Assembly (NCBI RefSeq): GCF_009733845.1
Contig: NZ_WNXZ01000006.1
Span: forward strand, 280,507 to 344,506
DNA length: 64,000 nucleotides
Reading direction: 5' to 3'
Origin: Pseudactinotalea terrae
Lineage (GTDB): Bacteria > Actinomycetota > Actinomycetes > Actinomycetales > Beutenbergiaceae
The translations under genes were made by a program, and so were the position numbers. Position 1 is the stretch's first letter, and each line of letters begins with the position of its first letter. The notes beneath the pieces were generated by a model, which did no database searches, was not told where the DNA came from, and was given only the letters and a program-made list of their open reading frames with translations. Positions 33,777 through 42,153 of this stretch are shown here, piece after piece.

Positions 33777-34529
33777 TCATGGCTGCACGTCGAGCACCCA
33801 CGGCTTGCCCGGCCGAGCCGGTTCATGGAGGTTCACGTCGAACGCGGCGCCGATCTCGTCGGCGACCGCGGGCACGTCCTTGCCGGTCGAGCCGGCCACG
33901 CACAGGTGCCGCGCGACCAGGCCCCGGGTGTGCTTGGCGAAGTGACTCGCGCCGGGCACGCGGATCTGCACCCATCGGTCGGCCAGCTCGGCCGTCGGGC
34001 GCCAGAGCGGCAGATAGCTGCTCGACCTGCCGTCGACGATCACACCGCGCCCGGCTGCCTCGGCGAGCGGCTCTGCCAGGTGCGGCCGCCAGTACGCCTC
34101 GAGGCCCGCGGGGCTCCGCAGGCCGTCGAGGCTCGCGCAGATCGGGAGCCTGTACGGCGGCAGCGGGTCGGCCATGCGGACGGCCCCGAACAGCGCTGAG
34201 GTCACCACCAGCCAGCGCCGGGCGCGTCGCCGTGCGGCGCCCTCCATCGACTCGAGATCCAGCGCGTCGTACAGCACGCCCGTGTACAGCCGCTCGGCCG
34301 GGAGGGTGCCGATCTCGCGGATCTGCACGTTCCGCGCGACCTCGTGCGCCGCACCCGCAGGGGCGGTCAGCCGTGCCACGGCGTCCGGCCGCGCGCTCGT
34401 GGTGGCGAGGGCGTCGAGCACGTGGGCGCGGGCGTCGGCGAGCTCGGGGAACGACAACCGGGTCAGGTCGACCGGCCGCCCTCTCCCACGCTGCGCCTTG
34501 CCCTCCGACGGGGGCAGCAGGATCAGCAC
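33777..34529 (-). CDS. yaaA: YaaA-family protein
   Basis: This DUF328 protein has 250 residues: start MLILLPPSEGKAQRG, then LYTGVLYDALDLESM, SALFGAVRMADPLPPYRLPI, and SHFAKHTRGLVARHL near the end. YaaA binds DNA and lowers free iron during peroxide stress in E. coli; the same role here is inference. The GTG start has a TACGCT box at 34536-34541, six bases upstream, so it may be leaderless. Confidence 0.9.
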   Translation of the reverse strand: MLILLPPSEGKAQRGRGRPVDLTRLSFPELADARAHVLDALATTSARPDAVARLTAPAGAAHEVARNVQIREIGTLPAERLYTGVLYDALDLESMEGAARRRARRWLVVTSALFGAVRMADPLPPYRLPICASLDGLRSPAGLEAYWRPHLAEPLAEAAGRGVIVDGRSSSYLPLWRPTAELADRWVQIRVPGASHFAKHTRGLVARHLCVAGSTGKDVPAVADEIGAAFDVNLHEPARPGKPWVLDVQP

Positions 34530-34535
34530 CCGGTC

Positions 34536-34541
34536 AGCGTA
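34536..34541 (-). promoter_or_regulatory. -10 box, leaderless yaaA
   Basis: TACGCT on the minus strand, six bases before the GTG start codon. Confidence 0.5.
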
Positions 34542-34548
34542 CGGCCGC

Positions 34549-34950
34549 TCAGACCGCCGTGAGCGCGGGCAGCACGTGGTGCTCCAGCAGCGGCGCGAGA
34601 TCCGCCGGGCGGGGCCCGGTCGGGTCGAGCCAGCGCAGCTCCTCGATCTCCGCCGCCGGCTCGCCGACCGGCACGCTCCGGTGCTCGAACACCTCGGCGT
34701 GGACCTGGGTCGCGGCCTCGTTCGCCGCGTCGGCCAGGAACGTGCCGAGATGGCGCAGCGCGGCGGGCTCGAGGTCGATCAGCAGCTCCTCCTGCACCTC
34801 GCGCAGCGCGGTCTCGGCCGGGCTCTCGCCCGCCTCGGGCTTGCCGCCCGGCAGCATGAACCGCGCGGTCCCGCGCTTGCGAACGGTGAGCACGCGGCCC
34901 TGATGATCTCGGAGCACGACGGCGCTCACCCGGATGATCTCGTTGGTCAC
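34549..34950 (-). CDS. Nudix hydrolase
   Basis: This 133-residue enzyme hydrolyses a nucleoside diphosphate linked to another moiety. The Nudix box is visible (GGKPEAGESPAETALREVQEE, about residues 36-56), with all catalytic glutamates but leucine where the final conserved glycine normally stands. It resembles MutT/ADP-ribose-type members; the substrate is unknown. It is 12 bases after the flavin oxidoreductase gene and probably shares its transcript. Confidence 0.88.
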   Translation of the reverse strand: MTNEIIRVSAVVLRDHQGRVLTVRKRGTARFMLPGGKPEAGESPAETALREVQEELLIDLEPAALRHLGTFLADAANEAATQVHAEVFEHRSVPVGEPAAEIEELRWLDPTGPRPADLAPLLEHHVLPALTAV

Positions 34951-34962
34951 CTGCCCACCCCG

Positions 34963-36201
34963 TCAGTCGGCCGGCGGGTCGACGGCGTGGCGTCCGCGGC
35001 GGCGTGCTGCGGCCTCGTCGGCATGGATCCGGCTGATCCCGCGGACCGGTGTCGCCATCGGCGCGGGCACCGCAGGTCGACCGGCGGCTCGGCGGCCCAC
35101 GGGCCGGCCGGCAGCCGCCTCCGAGACCTCGGTCACCGCCGCGGCCAGGCGTGCGCGGTTCGATCCGGTCAGGTGGGGCACCACCTGGCGCGCGAAGCGT
35201 TCGAGGCTCGCGTGCGTGTCCGCCCGATCCGCCCACCCGGCGACCTCGACCAGCATCGTCCCCGCACCCTCGCTCAGGTCGAGGACGCGCTCGAGATGTG
35301 CCACTGCCATCGCCGGGGTGCCCACGACACCGAGGCCGGCATCGTGCAGCCCGTCCACGAGCGCCTCCGAGTCGGATCCGGCGGGCACCACGCCAGGCAG
35401 CGAGGTGCGCGCGTACTCGGCCCAGCGCGCCATGCCGTACCGGACCTGCCGGCGCGCCTCGATCTCGGTCTCGGCGAGGTGCATCCGCGTCACCAGCGAC
35501 CAGCGTGAGCGTGGAATCTTGCGACCCCGGCCACGCGCGGCCGCCTCGGCGCGCTCCCAGGTAAGCGCTATCGGGTTCTCACGGCCGAGACCCGTGGACT
35601 CGGCAGCAGCCGTGCTGATCAGCCCGAGCCCGAACTTCCCGGCGAGCTCCGGGCCGGCGGAGTCGCCGAGGGAGACGGCGCGAGCGTCGAGCTGCGCCCG
35701 CGGCAGCAGCTGCGGGCTGTGATCGCGCAGCACCCAGGGCGCGTGCCGCGGTGTCACCGACAGCCCTCGCTTCCCGCGGAGCAGATGCGAGACGGCCTCG
35801 ACCGTCTCGGCGATCGTCGGCTCGGCGTCGGCGACGAGACCCACCGCAGCGGCGTCCACGGAGCTGACATCGGCGCTCAACCCGAGCAGGAACCGGCCGC
35901 GGGTCAGGTGATCGAGCTGCGCTGCGCCGTCGACCAGGTTCGCGGGGTGGCGACGCGCCGGGTCCATCACGGCGCCGAGCCGGATGTGCTGCGTGCGCGC
36001 CGCGGCGTGCGCGGCCAGCAGCATCGGGTCGGAGACGACCTGCCACCCGCCGCTGTGACGCTCGGTCCACCAGAGCTCGTCGAACCCGAGCTGGTCGGCA
36101 TGCTCGGCGAGCGCGACCTCGTCCGCGAGCTGCAGCGCCGCCGAGTGGTCCGGGCGGTGCAGGCTGTGCGAGAGGACTCCGAATCGCAGCGGCTCGGTCA
36201 T
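34963..36201 (-). CDS. LLM-class flavin-dependent oxidoreductase
   Basis: This protein of 412 residues has the luciferase-like monooxygenase (beta/alpha)8 fold. Key segments are RFGVLSHSLHRPDHS at the start, FDELWWTERHSGGW, QHIRLGAVMDPARRHPANLV and RGRFLLGLSADVSS. It should use reduced FMN or F420; the substrate is unknown. A low-complexity Ala/Arg/Pro tail of about 60 residues follows the domain. Start is ATG 36201 (MTEPLRFG); an upstream ATG at 36243 is possible. It heads a transcript with the Nudix gene. Confidence 0.88.
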   Translation of the reverse strand: MTEPLRFGVLSHSLHRPDHSAALQLADEVALAEHADQLGFDELWWTERHSGGWQVVSDPMLLAAHAAARTQHIRLGAVMDPARRHPANLVDGAAQLDHLTRGRFLLGLSADVSSVDAAAVGLVADAEPTIAETVEAVSHLLRGKRGLSVTPRHAPWVLRDHSPQLLPRAQLDARAVSLGDSAGPELAGKFGLGLISTAAAESTGLGRENPIALTWERAEAAARGRGRKIPRSRWSLVTRMHLAETEIEARRQVRYGMARWAEYARTSLPGVVPAGSDSEALVDGLHDAGLGVVGTPAMAVAHLERVLDLSEGAGTMLVEVAGWADRADTHASLERFARQVVPHLTGSNRARLAAAVTEVSEAAAGRPVGRRAAGRPAVPAPMATPVRGISRIHADEAAARRRGRHAVDPPAD

Positions 36202-36372
36202 CGCGCGGCGTCCGGTCGCATCGTGCTGGGCATGCGAGGGCAAGGCTGTGCTGGCATTCGCTCACGTCTCGTCGAGGTCGAGTGTCGTCGGCGCTCCCCT
36301 GGCGCGCGGACGACGCGTGATGATCTTCTCCAGACCTGGGGTGACCGTCAAGGCACCCGGTGCCTCGCCCGG

Positions 36373-36378
36373 TACCGT
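36373..36378 (+). promoter_or_regulatory. -10 box, leaderless gene
   Basis: TACCGT ends six bases before the GTG at 36385. A GGCACC-C-GGTGCC palindrome (36351-36363) lies just upstream and could be an operator. Confidence 0.5.
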
Positions 36379-36384
36379 CGTGCT

Positions 36385-37092
36385 GTGACCTTCTTCCCTG
36401 ACGGCGAGACCGAGATCCCGAACCAGACCCCGGTGCCCGGGGTACGCGACGGGCAGGTGCCACCGGGCCGGCCGACGACCGATGGCCCGGTCGGGGCTGC
36501 GCGGCCGCGGACCGACAGCGCGCTCGCCAAGAAGTTCGTCCGGATGGCGATCATCAACGGCGTCGTGCTGGTGGCGGCGGTGCTGCTCGCGTACGTCTTC
36601 CCGGTCACCGAGGACCCCGCCGCGCAGACCGGCATCGTGGTGGGCGCGGCCATCCTCTGCTCGATCCATACGACGTTCGTGGTGATGTCTCACCAGCGCC
36701 GTCGGCAGGCACAAGGGTTGGCCACCGGCAGCGGGCAGGCCCCGCCTGCCGCCCCGCACGTCCGGGGCGTGGCCGACGCCCAGCCGTACGGCGCCGTCGA
36801 CGCCGCTGCGCCGAGCGCGCCCATCGGTGGCTTCTCGCTCACGGTCGAGGACGTGTTCACGATCACCGGCCGCGGCATCGTGGTCACCGGTCGGGTGGCC
36901 TCGGGTCGGCTGCACGAGGGGCAGACCGTGGTGATCCAGCGCGGCGGCGTCGGGCAGGTCGAGGTCAAGGTCGTCGGCATCGAGATGTTTCGGCAGTTGG
37001 TCCAGACCGCCGAGGCCGGCGACAACGTCGGCCTGTTGCTGCGGCGCGTCACGCGTGACGACGTCCACCGCGGCGACGTCATCGCCGCCTAG
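36385..37092 (+). CDS. membrane protein with stand-alone EF-Tu domain II
   Basis: This is a 235-residue protein. A Pro-rich N-terminus (about 1-48) precedes two helices (about 53-72 and 82-101). After a linker, residues 153-235 closely match domain II of EF-Tu: EDVFTITGRGIVVTGRV, VGIEMFRQL, AEAGDNVGLLLRRVTRDDVHRG, DVI. There is no G domain, no GKT or NKxD motif, and no domain III. The fold should be a beta barrel; in EF-Tu it contacts aminoacyl-tRNA. Its job on a membrane anchor is unknown. The GTG start is probably leaderless. Confidence 0.8.
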   Translation: MTFFPDGETEIPNQTPVPGVRDGQVPPGRPTTDGPVGAARPRTDSALAKKFVRMAIINGVVLVAAVLLAYVFPVTEDPAAQTGIVVGAAILCSIHTTFVVMSHQRRRQAQGLATGSGQAPPAAPHVRGVADAQPYGAVDAAAPSAPIGGFSLTVEDVFTITGRGIVVTGRVASGRLHEGQTVVIQRGGVGQVEVKVVGIEMFRQLVQTAEAGDNVGLLLRRVTRDDVHRGDVIAA

Positions 37093-37095
37093 CGG

Positions 37096-40000
37096 CTACT
37101 GCGCCGCCGGCTCGGCGGCGTGCTTGGCGCGCCGGCCACGGAGGCGCGCCGACCCGGTGACCTCGGCCTCGCCGTCCTCGGCCGGCTCCTGCTCGGCCTG
37201 CTCGCCGTCGCCCTCCACGGCGGAGCCGCGTCCGCGGCGTCGCTGGGTGGCGCGCTGGCCCATCGTGTAGATGACGGGCACGATCACGAGCGTCAGCAGG
37301 GTCGAGCTGATGAGACCACCGATCACGACGATCGCCAGGGGCTGCGAGATGAAGGCGCCACCGCCGGTCACACCGAGCGCCATCGGCAGCAGCGCGAAGA
37401 TCGTCGCGGCGGCCGTCATCACGATCGGGCGGAGGCGCTTGCGTGCACCTTCGACCACGGCCTCCTCGAGATCTCGCCCCTGCGCGCGGTACTGGTTGAT
37501 GAGGTCGATCAGCACGATGGCGTTGGAGACCACCACCCCGACCAGCATCAGTGCTCCGATCAGCGCCGGCACCCCCAGCGGGGTGTCGGTGACCAGCAGA
37601 CCCACGAGCGCACCGGTCGCCGCGAACGGGACCGACACCAGCAGGATCAGTGGCTGCGCGAGCGAGTTGAAGGTCGCGACCAGCACGATGTAGATGATCG
37701 CGATCGCCAGCACGAGCGCGAGGCCCAGGTCGGAGAACGCGTCGGCCTGCTCGGCCGCCGCACCGGCGACGGTGACCTCGGTGCCAGGGGGCAGCTCGAG
37801 CGCCTCCATCTTCTCGTTGAGCTCGGTGCTCAGCGAGCCGAGGTCGTCGATGTTCGGGGTGACCGCGACCGTCACGGTACGGCGACCGTCGGTCCGGGTG
37901 ATCGCCGAGGCGGTCTGCACCACCTCGACCGTGGCGATGTCGCTCAGCAGCACCGGTCCGGCCGAGCCGGTGATCGGCAGCGCCGCGAGCTCGTCGAGGT
38001 CGGCGGGCGACTCGGCGAAGCTGGCGATCACGGACACCTCGGCCCCGCCTGAGTCGATCGTGCCGATCTCGGCATCGGTCATCGCCCCGGCCACCGCGAT
38101 CGACACCGCGGTCTCGGTCAGCCCGGCGGCCGCCGCGGCAGCGCGGTCGACCGTCACCTGGATGACCGGCTGGTCGGCGGCGAGCGAGGTGCTCAGCTCG
38201 GCGATGCCGTCCATGCCCTCGACCGAGTCGTAGACGATCTGCCCGGCCTCGGCGAGCGCGTCGATCTCGTCCGCCGTGATCACCAGGTCGATCGTGGTGG
38301 TGCCGAGGCCGGCATCCCCACCGGCGACGCTGATGCCGGTGACCCGACCGGTGACGAGGTCGGCGACGGCGTCGCGCACCTCCGCCTCGGCGCTCTCGCC
38401 GTCGGCCTCGGGATCGAGCGTGATCGCGAAGCTCGCCTGGTTGCCGCCACCGCCGAAGAAGGCGGCGAAGCCGCCCGCCGAGCCGACCGTGCTCTGCACG
38501 GTCTCGACGGCGTCGATCGCCATCAGGGCCTCCTCGACCTGCTGAGCGGCGCTGTCCTGAGCCTGCAGGGAGGTCCCGGGCTGGAAGTCCTGGGTGACCG
38601 TGAGCGTGTCCTGCCCCGAGCTGCCGAGGAAGTTGGTCTGCAGCAGCGGCGTGAGCGCGACCGTGCCACCGAGCACGGCCACGGCGACCACGAGCGCGAC
38701 GACGGGCCGGCGCAGCGATGCCTTGAGCAGCGGCAGGTAGGAGCGCTGCCAGATACCGCGGCGCTCCTTGGCCTCGGCCTCCGCGCGAGCCTTCTCGGCG
38801 GCCTCGAGGTCGGTCGCGCCGTCGGGGGCCTTGATGAACCAGTAGGCGAGCACCGGGATGATCGTCAGGGCCACGAACAGCGACGCCAGCATGCCGATCG
38901 CCACCGTGACGGCGAACGGCCGGAACAGCTCGCCCACGAACCCGCCGACGAACGCGATCGGGGCGAACACGGCCACGGTGGCGATGGTCGCGGAGGTGAT
39001 CGCGCCTGCGACCTCCTTGACGGCGAGCAGGATCGCGTCCTTGCGCGCCTCCCCGTACGAGAGGTGTCTCTTGATGTTCTCGATGACCACGATCGCGTCG
39101 TCGACCACGCGCCCGATCGAGATCGTCAGTGCCGCCAGCGTCAGCAGGTTGAGCGAGTAGCCCACGACCTCCATGACGATGAACGCCGTCAGCAGCGACA
39201 GCGGGATCGACACGGCCGAGACCAGCGTCGAGCGCAACGACAGCAGGAACAGCAGGATCACCACGATGGCGAAGACGAGCCCGAGCATGCCCTCGGTCGC
39301 GAGCCCCTCGATCGACTCGGTGATGAAAGGTGCCTGGTCGAACGTGATGGCCACCTCGACGCCCTGCGCGTCGAGCCGGTCACCGAGGTCCGCGATCACC
39401 TGCTGCACGGCCTCGGACACCTCGACGACGTTGCCGTCCGGGGTCTTCGTGATCGCGATCGACAGCGAGGGCTCGCCGTTGAGGCGCGACAGCGAGGTGG
39501 CGGCCGCCTCCTGGTCGACCACCTCGGCGACGTCGCCGAGCGTCACCGTCGAGCCGTCAGGCGCCGTGCCGAGCGGGATCGCGACCAGGTCCTCGACGCT
39601 CGTGATCGGGGTGCCGGTCTCGACGGTGAGGCTCTCCTCGCCATCGGTCAGGGTGCCGGCGGGGATCCGCAGCCCGAAGTCGTCGAGAACCTCCAGCACG
39701 TCCTGCGGCGTGAGACCGGTCGGGAGCAGTGCCGCCATGTCGACGTCGACCGCGATCTCCCTCACCGCCTGACCGCTGACCGTGACCGACCGCGCGCCAT
39801 CGATGTCCTCGAGCTCGGGCACGATGATGTCCTCGACCACGCCGGCGAGCGTGTCGCCGTCGTCAGCGCCCCCGCCCGCCGCGACAGCGAGCTGGATGAC
39901 CGGCAGGTCGTCGATCGACCCGGCGATCACCTGCGGATCGACGTCCTCGGGCAGCAGCTGGGAGGCGGTGTCCAGAGCCGAGCGCAGGTCCGCGAGCGCG

Positions 40001-40317
40001 GTCGGCATGTCGGTGCCGTACTGGAACATCACCGTCGTGGTCGAGACGTTGGTGGCCGACGTCGAGGTCATGTCCTCGATGCCGTCGACACCGGCGACGG
40101 CCTCCTCGAGCACGGTCGTCACGCGGTCCTCGACCACCTCGGGAGAGGCGCCCGGGTAGGTGCCGAAGACCACCGCGGCCGGGAAGCTGATCGGCGGGAT
40201 CAGCTCCTGCCGCAGCGAGGTGAGGCTGACGATGCCGAGTGCCGCGATCGCGGCGGTGATCAGCGCCGTCAGGGCGCGGCGGCTGAGCGAGAAACGCGCG
40301 AGGTAGTGCACGGGCAT
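37096..40317 (-). CDS. RND-family efflux transporter permease
   Basis: This is a 1073-residue AcrB/HAE1-type exporter with about 12 transmembrane helices and two large extracytoplasmic loops. Visible landmarks include FPAAVVFGTYPGASPEVVEDRV near residue 45 and the motif of helix 4 around VVDDAIVVIENIKRHL (residues about 407-422). The second half repeats the pattern. No adaptor or outer-membrane gene is nearby, as expected for an actinobacterium. A charged 50-residue tail ends the protein. It follows a MarR gene, with a palindrome between them. It should export drugs or lipophilic compounds. Confidence 0.92.
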   Translation of the reverse strand: MPVHYLARFSLSRRALTALITAAIAALGIVSLTSLRQELIPPISFPAAVVFGTYPGASPEVVEDRVTTVLEEAVAGVDGIEDMTSTSATNVSTTTVMFQYGTDMPTALADLRSALDTASQLLPEDVDPQVIAGSIDDLPVIQLAVAAGGGADDGDTLAGVVEDIIVPELEDIDGARSVTVSGQAVREIAVDVDMAALLPTGLTPQDVLEVLDDFGLRIPAGTLTDGEESLTVETGTPITSVEDLVAIPLGTAPDGSTVTLGDVAEVVDQEAAATSLSRLNGEPSLSIAITKTPDGNVVEVSEAVQQVIADLGDRLDAQGVEVAITFDQAPFITESIEGLATEGMLGLVFAIVVILLFLLSLRSTLVSAVSIPLSLLTAFIVMEVVGYSLNLLTLAALTISIGRVVDDAIVVIENIKRHLSYGEARKDAILLAVKEVAGAITSATIATVAVFAPIAFVGGFVGELFRPFAVTVAIGMLASLFVALTIIPVLAYWFIKAPDGATDLEAAEKARAEAEAKERRGIWQRSYLPLLKASLRRPVVALVVAVAVLGGTVALTPLLQTNFLGSSGQDTLTVTQDFQPGTSLQAQDSAAQQVEEALMAIDAVETVQSTVGSAGGFAAFFGGGGNQASFAITLDPEADGESAEAEVRDAVADLVTGRVTGISVAGGDAGLGTTTIDLVITADEIDALAEAGQIVYDSVEGMDGIAELSTSLAADQPVIQVTVDRAAAAAAGLTETAVSIAVAGAMTDAEIGTIDSGGAEVSVIASFAESPADLDELAALPITGSAGPVLLSDIATVEVVQTASAITRTDGRRTVTVAVTPNIDDLGSLSTELNEKMEALELPPGTEVTVAGAAAEQADAFSDLGLALVLAIAIIYIVLVATFNSLAQPLILLVSVPFAATGALVGLLVTDTPLGVPALIGALMLVGVVVSNAIVLIDLINQYRAQGRDLEEAVVEGARKRLRPIVMTAAATIFALLPMALGVTGGGAFISQPLAIVVIGGLISSTLLTLVIVPVIYTMGQRATQRRRGRGSAVEGDGEQAEQEPAEDGEAEVTGSARLRGRRAKHAAEPAAQ

Positions 40318-40347
40318 GCTCCAGGGCGGGGGTGGACCAGGCGAAAT

Positions 40348-40362
40348 TTAGGGTAACCCGAA
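40348..40362. promoter_or_regulatory. candidate MarR operator
   Basis: TTAGGGTAACCCGAA is a near-perfect 15-bp palindrome. It lies about 30 bases upstream of the RND start, and a TACCCT -10-like box on the minus strand falls inside it. Binding by the adjacent MarR protein would block this promoter. Confidence 0.5.
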
Positions 40363-40386
40363 GGATTGCTCGTGAGACCGGCGGGG

Positions 40387-40842
40387 TCAGGCCGATTCGG
40401 TGACATCGGTCACCGCGCGTCGCAGCACCGCCGCGGCCCGGGCGATCAGGGCGAGCTCGTCGTCGCTCAGGTGATCGAGGATGCCGGCGTCGATCTCCGT
40501 GGGGCCGAGCACCGCGTCGCGCCACGCGGCCACCCCGGTCGCGGTGGCGTGGACGACACGGGACCGGCCGTCGTCGGGATCCGGGCGGCGTTCGGCGAAG
40601 CCTGCCTTCTCGAGACCGTCGACCAGTCCCGTGACGCTCGCGGCGCTGACGCCGAGCGCCCGCGCGAGATCTCCTGCGGGCTGCGGGCCGTGCATCTCGA
40701 GCACCACGAGCGCGTGCAGGCGCGCGGCCGACAGATGGGTGTCGAGCAGCCGCTGCAGCCGGTGCTTGACCATCGTGGCCGCGATCGCCTCGTGGTTCTC
40801 GGCGATGGCGGCCAGCAGGTTGGCTCGGTCGGGTTCCGCCAT
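40387..40842 (-). CDS. MarR-family regulator
   Basis: This protein of 151 residues has a winged helix-turn-helix (about residues 38-100: LHALVVLEMHGPQPAGDLARALGVSAASVTGLVDGLEKAGF followed by the wing RRPDPDDGRSRVV). Family members repress nearby exporters and release DNA on binding a phenolic or drug ligand. It lies just upstream of the RND exporter on the same strand, with a 15-bp palindrome between, so it probably controls it. It starts 15 bases after the SDR stop. Confidence 0.9.
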   Translation of the reverse strand: MAEPDRANLLAAIAENHEAIAATMVKHRLQRLLDTHLSAARLHALVVLEMHGPQPAGDLARALGVSAASVTGLVDGLEKAGFAERRPDPDDGRSRVVHATATGVAAWRDAVLGPTEIDAGILDHLSDDELALIARAAAVLRRAVTDVTESA

Positions 40843-40857
40843 GGGAGGGGGAGCACG

Positions 40858-41616
40858 TCAGCGTCCGCGGGCGCCGGCCTTGGCCGCGACCCCCGGCGGT
40901 ACCACCTTGAGGAGTGCCACGATCGCCTTGTAGCGCTTCGAGGGCACGCTGATCGACCTGCCCCGGTCGATGTCGCGCAGCGACTCGGCGATGACGTCGG
41001 GGGCGGTCAGCCACATCCAGCCCGGGACGCCTTCCTTGCCCGCGGGCAGGCCGAGTCGCGCGTGGAACTCGGTATGGGTGTAGCCGGGGCAGACGGCGGT
41101 GGCGGTGACTCCGCGCGGACCGTACTCGCCGGTCATCCAGCGGCTGATCTCCACGAGCCACCGCTTGCACGCGGCGTAGGTGGAGCGTGGCAGGAACGCA
41201 GCGACCGATGCGACATTGACGATCCGGCCGTCACCACGGGCGAGCATGCCGCCCAGCGCGGCGTGCATGAGCCGCAGCGGCACCTCGTTGTGCAGCCGCA
41301 GGTGCCGCACCTCGTCGTCGACCGCGTTCCGCTCGAAACGCAGCCCCATCCCGAAGCCGGCGTTGTTGATCAGCATGTCGACCGGCTCGGCCTCGTTCGT
41401 CAGTCGCTCCTCGACGCGGGAAAGCTGCTCCGGGTCGAGCAGGTCGGCAGGGAGGACCTCGATCTCTACGCCCAGGCGTCCGAGCTCGGCGGCCAGCGCC
41501 GTCAAGGCCTGCTCGTTGCGCGCCACCAGCACCAGGTCGTCGCCCCGGGCCGCCAGCTGCCGGGCGTACTCGGCGCCCAGGCCCGTGCTCGCCCCGGTGA
41601 TCAACGCTCGCGTCAT
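40858..41616 (-). CDS. SDR-family oxidoreductase
   Basis: This is a 252-residue short-chain dehydrogenase with the cofactor motif TGASTGLG (residues 7-14), NNAG (84-87) and catalytic S137, Y147 and K151. It should oxidise or reduce a carbonyl with NADP; the substrate is unknown. A C-terminal basic tail is typical of the DltE/YqjQ-like group. A TAGGGT box six bases before the ATG suggests a leaderless transcript that continues into marR. Confidence 0.9.
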   Translation of the reverse strand: MTRALITGASTGLGAEYARQLAARGDDLVLVARNEQALTALAAELGRLGVEIEVLPADLLDPEQLSRVEERLTNEAEPVDMLINNAGFGMGLRFERNAVDDEVRHLRLHNEVPLRLMHAALGGMLARGDGRIVNVASVAAFLPRSTYAACKRWLVEISRWMTGEYGPRGVTATAVCPGYTHTEFHARLGLPAGKEGVPGWMWLTAPDVIAESLRDIDRGRSISVPSKRYKAIVALLKVVPPGVAAKAGARGR

Positions 41617-41622
41617 GGGCTC

Positions 41623-41628
41623 ACCCTA
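41623..41628 (-). promoter_or_regulatory. -10 box, leaderless SDR gene
   Basis: TAGGGT on the minus strand, six bases before the ATG at 41616. Confidence 0.5.
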
Positions 41629-41753
41629 GAGGCGTGCCCGGTGCGGTGCCGGACCTGCGATCTCGTGCGGGAGATGTGGAGGTCGCCGGGGGATCCGGAG
41701 CGCTGTGGTCGTCTCAGGTGTCGTGGGCTCGACGGCGGTGGTTGGCTCGAGCC

Positions 41754-42137
41754 GTGACGTCACCGAGCAGGCGGAGGGCCGCCCTCGTCCTTGTGGTGGC
41801 GGTGCTCGTCGGGGCATCGGTGCAGCCGTTCCGGCAGCTGGCATGGACCGACGCCGTGGGAACCCTCGCGTACGCGGCTGCGGCCGTGGGCGTGGTCGCG
41901 CTGGTGCTTGCGCGCCGGGGTGCGCTGCTCCCGGGTGCGATCGGTACCGGGGCGGCGTGCGCCGTCGAGATCCTTCAGCTCACGGGTGTTCCGGCGGCGC
42001 TGGCGGAACGGCTCCCCCCGGTCGCGCTGCTGCTGGGCAGCAGCTTCGACCCGGTCGATCTGCTGTTGCTGATCGTCGGGGGTGCGGTCGCGACGCTCGC
42101 GTTGTCGACACCCGTCGGGTCTTCTTCCCGGCCCTGA
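41754..42137 (+). CDS. DUF2809-family membrane protein
   Basis: This protein of 127 residues has four helices (about 7-24, 31-50, 55-75 and 95-115). The QPFRQLAWTDAVGTLAYAAA start and SSFDPVDLLLLIVGGAVA end match DUF2809. I chose the GTG at 41754, since upstream codons in the frame are charged and non-conserved. Other starts are possible. It converges on the sigma-factor gene. Function is unknown. Confidence 0.75.
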   Translation: MTSPSRRRAALVLVVAVLVGASVQPFRQLAWTDAVGTLAYAAAAVGVVALVLARRGALLPGAIGTGAACAVEILQLTGVPAALAERLPPVALLLGSSFDPVDLLLLIVGGAVATLALSTPVGSSSRP

Positions 42138-42153
42138 CCCCGCCTGGCGGCGG

